The notes beneath the pieces are model-generated. The model did not search any database. It was not told the DNA's origin and saw only the letters and a list, made by a program, of their open reading frames with translations. Shown piece by piece: positions 16,218 through 23,810 of a stretch of 33,082 nucleotides of DNA (positions are counted from its first letter, which is position 1; every line of letters starts with the position of its first letter). Source of the DNA: Sterolibacterium sp. (lineage in GTDB: Bacteria; Pseudomonadota; Gammaproteobacteria; Burkholderiales; Rhodocyclaceae); contig JAGOSV010000023.1 of assembly GCA_018062105.1 (NCBI GenBank), forward strand, positions 1 through 33,082, given 5' to 3'. The translations under genes were made by a program, and so were the position numbers.

Positions 16218-16514
16218 ATGCGCCATGAACAAAGTCTCCCTACCCGTCTGGATTTACGCGAAATTCCGGCTGAAGAACGTCGCCTGCGGGTGTTGTCGAC
16301 CTTCGGTCATCTACATCCTGGCGACACCTTGCTGCTGACCCACTCTCATCCCTCGAATCCCCTGCGCTACCTTCTGTTGGCCGAAGCCCCGCGCGCCTTC
16401 ACCTGGCAGTACCTCGAAGAAGGCCCGCAGATATGGCGCATCTGCATCCGCAAAATGCTGCAACCCTTGGCTGCCGGTTGCGATCGTGGCGCACGGCAAG
16501 GCAGGACATCATGA
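16218..16514 (+). CDS. DUF2249 domain protein (rightward copy)
   Basis: This is a 98-residue paralogue of the leftward DUF2249 protein: RLDLREIPAEERRLRVLSTFGHL, GDTLLLTHSHPSNPLRYLLL and FTWQYLEEGPQIWRICIRK. ATG 16218 was chosen because GAGAGG lies six bases upstream; an ATG at 16191 abuts the NsrR-like site and lacks a ribosome binding site. It is the first gene of the rightward arm. Its stop overlaps the next start (ATGA), so the flavoprotein is translationally coupled to it. Confidence 0.88.
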   Translation: MRHEQSLPTRLDLREIPAEERRLRVLSTFGHLHPGDTLLLTHSHPSNPLRYLLLAEAPRAFTWQYLEEGPQIWRICIRKMLQPLAAGCDRGARQGRTS

Positions 16515-17380
16515 ATACCCCGCTTTGCGCCATCGCACCAGATACCAGCAAAGACGCCGGTATTGATGACGGCGCCAGCACCAGCATCGTTACGGCACCT
16601 GGCAACGAAAAATGGACGACGGAGCGTGTGCTGTCGGTACGGCGCTGGACGCCGAATCTGTTTTCCTTTCGCACGACCCGCCATGCCAGTTTCCGATTTA
16701 CACCGGGGCAGTTCGCCCGTCTTGGTGTTCCATTGCATGCAGATGACCCCGACAGCCCCCTGGTCTGGCGCGCCTACTCGATGGCCTGTGCGACTTATGA
16801 CGAATATCTCGAGTTTTATTCCATCGTCGTACCCGGCGGTGAATTCACCTCGCGCTTGCAGAGCCTGCGCCCGGGCGATCCGCTGTGCATCGAAAAAACG
16901 AGCTATGGATTCCTGACGACGGATCGTTTTGTCGGTGGGCAGGATTTATGGCTGCTGGCCAGCGGTACCGGTATTGCGCCCTTTCTCTCCATCCTTCATG
17001 ACCCGCAGCTCTGGCAGGACTATCGTCATCTGATCCTCGTCCACAGCGTACGCCAGCAGGATGAACTGGCCTACCAGGAGGAAATCGCCGTTCTGCCTCA
17101 TCACGAGTTACTGCGTCACAGCCCTGCCCATCTGCGTTATCTGCCCGTCGTCACACGCGAACCGCATGCCGGGGTATTGAACGAACGTCTCACCCGGCTC
17201 ATCAGCAATGGTCGACTGGAAGCTGCGGCCGGCCTGCCACTCGAAGTCGAGCGCTCGCGCCTGATGATCTGCGGCAACCCGCAAATGGCCGCCGACCTGC
17301 GCGACCTGCTAACCAAACGCGGCTTCCGGGTCGGCCGGCGCGGTGTCCCTGGCCAGCTGGCCTTTGAAAATTATTGGTAA
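16511..17380 (+). CDS. Ferredoxin-NADP+ reductase-like flavoprotein
   Basis: This is a 289-residue protein starting in an ATGA overlap with the DUF2249 gene. After a variable 32-residue N-terminus comes an FAD domain with RAYS at 87-90 and a preceding FTPGQFARLG. An NADP domain follows, with GTGIAPF at 152-158, the MICGNPQM motif, and a C-terminus ending FENYW, as in bacterial plant-type FNR (Fpr) proteins. It should transfer electrons between NADPH and a ferredoxin, flavodoxin or haem/di-iron partner. In this operon a plausible partner is the hemerythrin encoded next, but that is inference. Confidence 0.88.
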   Translation: MNTPLCAIAPDTSKDAGIDDGASTSIVTAPGNEKWTTERVLSVRRWTPNLFSFRTTRHASFRFTPGQFARLGVPLHADDPDSPLVWRAYSMACATYDEYLEFYSIVVPGGEFTSRLQSLRPGDPLCIEKTSYGFLTTDRFVGGQDLWLLASGTGIAPFLSILHDPQLWQDYRHLILVHSVRQQDELAYQEEIAVLPHHELLRHSPAHLRYLPVVTREPHAGVLNERLTRLISNGRLEAAAGLPLEVERSRLMICGNPQMAADLRDLLTKRGFRVGRRGVPGQLAFENYW

Positions 17381-17409
17381 ATCACCCTGCCCCCATCATG
17401 GAGCACGCC

Positions 17410-17874
17410 ATGAAACGCCGTCCCGAATTACTGCAACTGTCACGTGAACATCACACCGCCCTGGTGCTGGCCAAACGCGCCCAACGATTGGCCCAGGGCG
17501 CGGCTACGGACGCCCGTGAATTCATGGACGAGCTGCCCGCACGCTTTGCCAGCGAGCTCGAGCCCCACTTTCAGGTCGAAGAAATCGCCCTGCTCTCCGC
17601 TTTGCAAGACAGCCACCCGGAAGATGACATCATCCAGATGGTGGCGCGCACCCTGCTGGAACACAACCAGCTGAGAACCCTGGCAACACGCCTCGGCCAG
17701 CAGGACTTTTCCCGTCTCGCCCCGTTTGGCGAACTACTGGGCAATCATGTCCGCTTCGAAGAGCGAGAGCTGTTCCAGGCCGCTGAAACCCTGCTGAGCC
17801 CGGCCGCCCTGTCCCGCATCGAGACTGCCTGCCAGCAGTCTGGCGCCGGCTGCACCTCGGCGCTTCCCTCATAA
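17410..17874 (+). CDS. Hemerythrin HHE-domain protein
   Basis: This is a 154-residue protein starting at ATG 17410 with GGAG seven bases upstream. A four-helix hemerythrin fold is suggested by candidate ligands His15 (REHHTAL), His53 and Glu57 (EPHFQVEE), His85 (LLEHNQL), and His113 with Glu118 (NHVRFEERELF). Such di-iron proteins bind O2 or NO, or repair Fe-S clusters in the manner of YtfE. It lacks the N-terminal ScdA domain of YtfE. Two Cys occur near the C-terminus (ETACQQSGAGC). It lies 29 bp after the flavoprotein gene, in the same operon. Confidence 0.9.
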   Translation: MKRRPELLQLSREHHTALVLAKRAQRLAQGAATDAREFMDELPARFASELEPHFQVEEIALLSALQDSHPEDDIIQMVARTLLEHNQLRTLATRLGQQDFSRLAPFGELLGNHVRFEERELFQAAETLLSPAALSRIETACQQSGAGCTSALPS

Positions 17875-17905
17875 TCGGCCCATCACCCTGCAAGGAGCCC
17901 GACTC

Positions 17906-18238
17906 ATGGCCATGTCCCACGCCGCCTCCGGCGACATCATCAACATCCGGCCATTGGCCGAGCAGCTGAAACAAACCCCCTCCAGCACCCTGGTACGTGC
18001 CCCGCACCTCGAAGTATTCCGGCTGGTTTTACCCGCCGGCAAAGCTACCCAGGAGCATCGCGCCGCCGGCACCATCACCATCCAATGCCTCGAAGGGCGG
18101 CTGGAACTCGATGCCCATCAACAAACCCGAATCATGCAGGCCGGCGACCTGGTCTATCTTGCCGATGCCGAACCACATGCCGTCCGTGCCATTGAAGACA
18201 CCGCGCTGCTGATCACCGTACTGCTGCATCGTGAATAA
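17906..18238 (+). CDS. Small cupin-domain protein
   Basis: This is a 110-residue single cupin starting at ATG 17906 with AAGGAG upstream. The barrel motif is visible: LPAGKATQEHRAAGTITIQCLEGRLEL, then MQAGDLVYLADAEPHAVRAIEDTALLITVLL. One His of the usual metal-binding pair in motif 1 appears to be replaced, so metal binding is uncertain. It resembles small cupins found beside hemerythrin and DUF2249 genes in NO-related clusters. It is the last gene of the rightward arm, 31 bp after the hemerythrin gene, and is followed by about 208 bp without a recognisable gene. Confidence 0.85.
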   Translation: MAMSHAASGDIINIRPLAEQLKQTPSSTLVRAPHLEVFRLVLPAGKATQEHRAAGTITIQCLEGRLELDAHQQTRIMQAGDLVYLADAEPHAVRAIEDTALLITVLLHRE

Positions 18239-18446
18239 AGGCCACCCACCGGCGTGACCACAAAACATCCCGGCTTATGCCAATGCGGTTCATGCCAATG
18301 AACTGCAACGAACATGCCGGCAATGAGCAGGCAACTGGCAGCAAGTTGTTTCCTAAATGCCCGACAGTGCATGGCAATTGACGATCCACCGCCACCTTCG
18401 GTAACATTGCCCCCTTTCGTCACGCTGCCTTCAGGCCACCGAAGTT

Positions 18447-20078
18447 TTGCCCACCAAGCGCATTCTCCCCTGCTTGCCCTTCCGCCCCCTGCTCCTGGCT
18501 GCCTGGATCCTTAGTTCCGGAGCCACCGGGCTGTCATTTGCCCAGCCCTCAGGGCAAGCGACTGCGATGGTGCTGGCAACGAGCGACCATTTGACGACCA
18601 GTTCCCCCGAAACACGGTCACCTTTCAGCTTCGCCCTTGGCGCTCTGCAACCAACCACCCCCGGGCCCTCTGCTGCCCCTCAAGTCCCACCGTCCGCATC
18701 GACAAACCCGGCAAACCCGGTAAATCCTGCACCACCACCGGCCAATCCGCCCGCCCCCTCCGCCCCGATATCTTTATCGCCGAACAAAGTCATCTCCACC
18801 TCTCCGCCCCCACTGAATACCCTGGGCGGGGTACCGCTGGAAATCCATGACGCACTGCCCCCGCTCACCAGCATCGATCTCATCACCCCGCCGGACGATC
18901 TCTGGCAGCGCGTGCGAAACGGCTTTTCGATGGCCAATCTCGACAATCCTCTGGTGGCCGAGCGTCAGGCCTGGTACCTGAACCGGCCGGAGCTGCTGAA
19001 GGGCATCCTCAACCGCAGCAGCCGCTACCTGTTCTATATCGTCGGCGAGCTTGAAAAACGTGGCATGCCCACCGAGCTGGCCTTGCTGCCCATGGTCGAA
19101 AGCGCCTACAACCCACGCGCCCTCTCACCCGCCCAGGCTGCCGGGCTATGGCAATTCATCCCCTCAACCGGCCGCAACTACCGTCTCGAACAGGACTGGT
19201 GGCAGGATCAACGCCGCGACATCATCGCCTCGACGGGTGCCGCCCTGGATTACCTGCAAACCATATACGAGATGCACGGTGACTGGCACCTGGCGCTGGC
19301 CTCCTACAACTGGGGTGAAGCCGCCGTGGCACGCGCCATTGCCAAGAACGCCGCCAAAAACCTGCCCACCGATTACGCCCACATCAACATGCCGCAGGAG
19401 ACGCGCTACTACGTCCCCAAGCTGCAGGCACTGAAAAACATCATCGCCCGACCAGACCTGTTCGGTATCAAAATCGACCCGATCCCTAATCAGCCTTATT
19501 TCGACACTGTCAACAAAACCGGCACCATGGATGTCACCCTGGCCGCCAAGCTGGCCGAAATGCCGCTCAACGAATTCCTGGCCCTCAACCCGTCCTACAA
19601 CCGTCCGGTCATGCCTGCCGGGAAAGACAGCCCCATCATCTTGCCAACGGATCGCGTACAGACCTTCCTCGACAACCTCGAACAGCATAAAGCCGCAGAA
19701 AAACCGCTGAGCAACTGGACAACCCATACCCTGAAAAAAGGTGAGCGGCTAGACAAAATTGCTGCGCGTTTTCATATTCCCCTGTCACATCTCAAACAGA
19801 TCAACGGCATCAGTTCGCGCACCCAAGTACGCCCTGGCAACACCTTACTGGTTCCCGGCAAGGCACTGCAAGCCGCCGCCGAAGCCGCAGAGCGGGCCCA
19901 GCCACCTCAGGAAACCTCCCCAACCCAGAAACGCACCTCGGTGCGCAGCGCCCATCGGAACAAAGGGAGCAGCGCAAAATCTCACGGTAAAACCCGCAGC
20001 AAGGCCAAAGTCAAAGCCACCGCCCGCAGCAAACCAGCCCACAAAACAACCAGCACCAAAAAGCGCAAGCGTCGCTGA
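18447..20078 (+). CDS. mltD: MltD-like membrane-associated lytic murein transglycosylase with basic tail
   Basis: This is a 543-residue protein. The only start giving a signal peptide is a TTG at 18447 (MPTKRILPCL then LLLAAWILSS); its ribosome binding site is poor. No lipobox Cys is present. A Pro/Ala/Asn linker follows (about 65-120). The SLT domain (about 170-330) has catalytic Glu218 in PMVESAYNP plus AAGLWQFIPSTGRNY and ALASYNWGE. One LysM domain lies at about 424-470 (THTLKKGERLDKIA ... VRPGNTLLVPG). The last 50 residues are Lys/Arg/Ser/Ala-rich, ending TSTKKRKRR. It should cleave glycan strands to anhydro-muropeptides in the periplasm. It is followed at 46 bp by two solute-binding protein genes. 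Confidence 0.9.
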   Translation: MPTKRILPCLPFRPLLLAAWILSSGATGLSFAQPSGQATAMVLATSDHLTTSSPETRSPFSFALGALQPTTPGPSAAPQVPPSASTNPANPVNPAPPPANPPAPSAPISLSPNKVISTSPPPLNTLGGVPLEIHDALPPLTSIDLITPPDDLWQRVRNGFSMANLDNPLVAERQAWYLNRPELLKGILNRSSRYLFYIVGELEKRGMPTELALLPMVESAYNPRALSPAQAAGLWQFIPSTGRNYRLEQDWWQDQRRDIIASTGAALDYLQTIYEMHGDWHLALASYNWGEAAVARAIAKNAAKNLPTDYAHINMPQETRYYVPKLQALKNIIARPDLFGIKIDPIPNQPYFDTVNKTGTMDVTLAAKLAEMPLNEFLALNPSYNRPVMPAGKDSPIILPTDRVQTFLDNLEQHKAAEKPLSNWTTHTLKKGERLDKIAARFHIPLSHLKQINGISSRTQVRPGNTLLVPGKALQAAAEAAERAQPPQETSPTQKRTSVRSAHRNKGSSAKSHGKTRSKAKVKATARSKPAHKTTSTKKRKRR

Positions 20079-20124
20079 CCCTCCTCCCCCACCCGCGCAG
20101 CGCGCCCCGGAAAGGCTGGCCCTC

Positions 20125-21906
20125 ATGCCCAAACCACGCGCCTACCTCCTGTCGCTCCTGCTGCTGCCCCTGCTCCTGCTGGCTGCCCCGGCAGCAGCAA
20201 CAATGGCCGCCGACCCGAACAAGGTCGTCCACACCTACTTCCCGGCTGCCGAAGACGGTTTCGACCCAGTGCAATCTGCCAGTGCCTACGTCGTCACACT
20301 GACCGAAGCCCTCTTCGAACGCCTGCTGACCTACGATTACCTCGCTCGCCCGGTCAGGGTCGTTCCCATGACGGCCGAAGCCCTGCCGGACATCAGTGCG
20401 GATGGCCGCACCTACACCTTCCGTCTGCGAAAAGGCATCCATTTCATTCCCGACCCGGCCTTCAAAGGTCAGCCGCGTGAGCTCACCGCCGAAGATTACG
20501 CTTACACCATCAAGCGTTTCATGGACCCCAGCCTGCGCTCCCCCTGGCAATTCCTGTTCGAGGGCAAAATTACCGGGCTGGACGAACTGGCAGCCAGCGC
20601 CAAAAAAACCGGCCGCTTCGACTACGACCGCAAGATTGCCGGGCTGACCGTGCCCGACCGCTACACCCTGCGCATCCGGCTCAACGCCCCCGATTACAAC
20701 TTTCACTACATCATGGCGCACGGTGCGCTGGGAGCGATGGCTCGTGAAGTCGTCGAAGCCTATGGTAGCGACATCATCGCCCACCCGGTCGGCACCGGCC
20801 CCTACCAGCTTAAGGACTGGAAACGGCGCAACCGCATCACCCTCGTCGCCAACCCTGGCTACCGGGGCTTTATCTGGGATTTTCAGCCCTCAGCAGACCC
20901 GGACGATGCCGTACTGGTTCAAACCATGAAAGGCAAACACATGCCGCAGGTAGGGCGTGTGGAGATCAGCCTCATCGAAGAACCCCAATCCGTCTGGCTG
21001 GCCTTCAAGGGTGGGCAGCTCGATGCCGTCAATCTGCCGCAACAGTTTGCTCCAGAAGCCCTGATCGACGGCCAGCTCTCCCCCGCCTTGCACCATCAGG
21101 GCATCCGCATGTCCCGTACCACCGACCCGGAAATCACCTACACCTTCTTCAATTTCAAGGATCCCATCCTGGGCGGGTTCAGCAAGGAAAAAATTGCCCT
21201 GCGTCGCGCCATCGCCCTGGCTTACAACCTCGACGAAGAAATCCGCGTCATCCGGCAAGGACAGGCCATTCCGGCCCAGATGGTCATCCCGCCCGGCGTC
21301 GTCGGTCACGACCCGAAGTACCGCTCCAGCATCCAGTACGATCCGGAACTTGCCAATCGCCTGCTCGACCGTTTCGGCTACAAGAAAGGTGCCGACGGCT
21401 GGCGCACTCTGCCGGACGGCCGCCCGCTGCGTCTGAAAATGCGCGGTGATGCCAGCGGCGCCCAGCGCCCCTACGATGAACTATGGAAAAAATCCCTCGA
21501 TGCCATTGGCCTGCACATCGAATTTGAGAAAAGCAACTTCGCCGACAACCTCAAGGCCGCCCGTGCCTGTACCTTGCAGATGATGGGTGCTGCCTGGGGT
21601 GCGGATTACCCTGACGGCGACAACTTCATGCAGAACCTCTACGGCCCCAATACCGGCCAGAGCAACAGCGGCTGCTACCAGTCGCCGGCCTTCGACCGGC
21701 TCTACGAACAATCCCGCCGCCTGCCCGACAGCCCCGAGCGCAACCGCCTGTTCGTGCAGATGAACCGCCTGATGGAAGCCGACACCGCCTGGAGTCTGCA
21801 CACCACCCGCCGGCGCACCATGCTGATCCAGCCCTGGCTGCAAGGCTACAAGAAACACCCCATCCTCAATGCCAACTGGCAATATCTGGACATCCTCCCG
21901 CACTGA
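20125..21906 (+). CDS. ABC-type family 5 solute-binding protein (copy 1)
   Basis: This is a 593-residue protein starting at ATG 20125 with GGAAAGG upstream. Residues 1-29 are a signal peptide (LLSLLLLPLLLLAAPAAA). The rest is an SBP_bac_5 (DppA/OppA-like) periplasmic peptide-binding fold: LTYDYLARPVRVVPMTAEALPDIS, YTFRLRKGIHF, HPVGTGPYQLKDW, LRRAIALAYNLDEEI and DYPDGDNFMQNLYGPNTGQSN. It is a close tandem paralogue of the next gene, whose ATG overlaps its TGA. No permease or ATPase gene is adjacent, so it must deliver to a transporter encoded elsewhere or act otherwise. Confidence 0.92.
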   Translation: MPKPRAYLLSLLLLPLLLLAAPAAATMAADPNKVVHTYFPAAEDGFDPVQSASAYVVTLTEALFERLLTYDYLARPVRVVPMTAEALPDISADGRTYTFRLRKGIHFIPDPAFKGQPRELTAEDYAYTIKRFMDPSLRSPWQFLFEGKITGLDELAASAKKTGRFDYDRKIAGLTVPDRYTLRIRLNAPDYNFHYIMAHGALGAMAREVVEAYGSDIIAHPVGTGPYQLKDWKRRNRITLVANPGYRGFIWDFQPSADPDDAVLVQTMKGKHMPQVGRVEISLIEEPQSVWLAFKGGQLDAVNLPQQFAPEALIDGQLSPALHHQGIRMSRTTDPEITYTFFNFKDPILGGFSKEKIALRRAIALAYNLDEEIRVIRQGQAIPAQMVIPPGVVGHDPKYRSSIQYDPELANRLLDRFGYKKGADGWRTLPDGRPLRLKMRGDASGAQRPYDELWKKSLDAIGLHIEFEKSNFADNLKAARACTLQMMGAAWGADYPDGDNFMQNLYGPNTGQSNSGCYQSPAFDRLYEQSRRLPDSPERNRLFVQMNRLMEADTAWSLHTTRRRTMLIQPWLQGYKKHPILNANWQYLDILPH

Positions 21907-23810
21907 TGAACGGCACGCGCTTCCTCTCTTCCCACAGCCTGTGCCAGCAACCCGGCCTGCGGATCACGCTCCTGGCGGTATTCACGGCGGCATGCCTGGC
22001 CTCCGGCACGCTCCTCGCCGCCCCCCCTACGTCCCCTACATCCCCTACGTCCCTGACATCCTCCACTCCCGCTGCACCGGTCAAATCCCTGCGCTGGGTC
22101 TTTTCTGCCGCCGAAACCGGCTTCGACCCAGCCGGCGTACATGACTATTACTCCGGCACCATCATCGAAGCCATCTTTGAAACCCTGCTGACCTACGACT
22201 ACCTGGCTCGCCCGGCCAAACTCGTTCCGCTGGCCGCCGCAGCCCTGCCGGAGGTTTCTGCCGATGGCAAAACCTGGACGATACGCCTCAAGCCCGGCAT
22301 CCATTTCGCCCCCGATGCCGCCTTTGGCGGGCGGCCACGCGAGCTGACCGCAGCCGATTACGTCTACAGCCTCAAGCGGCTGATCGACCCGGCCGTGCGC
22401 TCGCCTTACATCTTCCTGGTCGAACACAAATTCGTCGGCCTCGATGCGCTGGCCGAACAAGCAAAGAAATCAGGAAAATTCGATTACGAAACCCGCATCC
22501 CCGGCATCGAGGCACTCGACAAATACACCTTACGCCTGCAACTGACCGAGATCGACCACAACCTCGCCTACGTGCTGGCTTTTCCGCAAACCAGCGCCGT
22601 AGCGCGTGAAGTCATTGAAAAATATCGCGACGAAACAGGGCGGGCGATGGCACATCCCGTCGGTACCGGCCCTTTTCGCTTGAGCCAATGGACACGCGGT
22701 GCGAAGATCGTGCTCGAAGCCAATCCGTCCTACCGTGGCCTGGTCTGGCAGTTCGAGCCCGGCAACGATCCGGAAAACCAGCGCATCGCCGCGCAGATGC
22801 AAGGCAAACGCCTGCCTGCCCTGCAACGCATCGAAATCGCCATCATGGAAGAAGACCAGTCACGCTGGCTGGCCTTCCAGAATGGCGAACTCGACGTCAT
22901 GAACATGGATGGCCCACTAGCACCGCGTGCCCTGGGCGACCGCCACGGTGAACATGGTGACCAGCTCAAGCCGGAGCTGGCACAACGCGGCATCCGGCTG
23001 TCCCGCATCGTCGACCCGGAAGTCGTCTACCACTACTGGCAGTGGAATGATCCCGTCGTCGGCGGCACCGGCAAGCCGCAAATCGCCCTGCGCCGTGCCC
23101 TGGCCATGGCCTACGACGTAGCCGAAGAAATCCGCATCGTGCGTAACGGCCAGGCCGTTGCTCTCGACTACCCCATCCCGCCCGGAGTCGTCGGCCACGA
23201 ACCAGACTGGCGCAGCAGCGTGCACAAGGATGTCGCCACGGCCAACGCACTGCTCGACAAATTCGGCTACCGCAAAGGTGCGGATGGCTGGCGCAGCCTG
23301 CCCAATGGCCAGCCTTTCGCCATCCGCTACGCCAGCCGGCCGGATTCCACCGGACGACTGCAGGAAGAAACCTGGAAAAAAGCCTTCGACAGCCTGGCCA
23401 TCCACATGGAATCGCAGAAAGCCCCTTTCCCCGAGCTGCTCAAGCAAGAGAAGCAGTGCAAGCTGCAAATGCGTACCGCCGGCTGGATCGCCGACTACCC
23501 CGACGGCGACAACTTCATGCAACTGCTCTATGGCCCGCGCAGCGGCCAGAGCAATGCCGGCTGCGTCCGGCTGCCGGAATATGACCGGCTCTACGAACAA
23601 TCGAAGCGCCTGCCGGCCGGCCCTGAGCGCAACCGCCTGTATCACCGGATGACACGCCTCATCGAAGTGTACGCCCCGTGGCGGCTCGATCTCGCCCGGG
23701 TACGCAACATGCTCGTCCAGCCTTGGGTCCAGGGCTACAAAAAACACCCCATCCTGCATGCCGAATGGCTCTACATGGATATCGACCCCGCCCGGAATCC
23801 CTCACCATGA
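21906..23810 (+). CDS. ABC-type family 5 solute-binding protein (copy 2)
   Basis: This is a 634-residue protein whose ATG overlaps the preceding TGA by one base (TGATG). It has a signal peptide at about 1-39, then a Thr/Ser/Pro stretch (PPTSPTSPTSLTSS) encoded by imperfect 9-bp repeats. The binding domain parallels copy 1: LTYDYLARPAKLVPLAAAALPEVS, HPVGTGPFRLSQW, LRRALAMAYDVAEEI, DYPDGDNFMQLLYGPRSGQSN and PWVQGYKKHPIL. Divergence between the copies suggests different peptide or substrate preference. Its stop overlaps the next start (ATGA), tying it to the peptidase. Confidence 0.92.
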   Translation: MNGTRFLSSHSLCQQPGLRITLLAVFTAACLASGTLLAAPPTSPTSPTSLTSSTPAAPVKSLRWVFSAAETGFDPAGVHDYYSGTIIEAIFETLLTYDYLARPAKLVPLAAAALPEVSADGKTWTIRLKPGIHFAPDAAFGGRPRELTAADYVYSLKRLIDPAVRSPYIFLVEHKFVGLDALAEQAKKSGKFDYETRIPGIEALDKYTLRLQLTEIDHNLAYVLAFPQTSAVAREVIEKYRDETGRAMAHPVGTGPFRLSQWTRGAKIVLEANPSYRGLVWQFEPGNDPENQRIAAQMQGKRLPALQRIEIAIMEEDQSRWLAFQNGELDVMNMDGPLAPRALGDRHGEHGDQLKPELAQRGIRLSRIVDPEVVYHYWQWNDPVVGGTGKPQIALRRALAMAYDVAEEIRIVRNGQAVALDYPIPPGVVGHEPDWRSSVHKDVATANALLDKFGYRKGADGWRSLPNGQPFAIRYASRPDSTGRLQEETWKKAFDSLAIHMESQKAPFPELLKQEKQCKLQMRTAGWIADYPDGDNFMQLLYGPRSGQSNAGCVRLPEYDRLYEQSKRLPAGPERNRLYHRMTRLIEVYAPWRLDLARVRNMLVQPWVQGYKKHPILHAEWLYMDIDPARNPSP

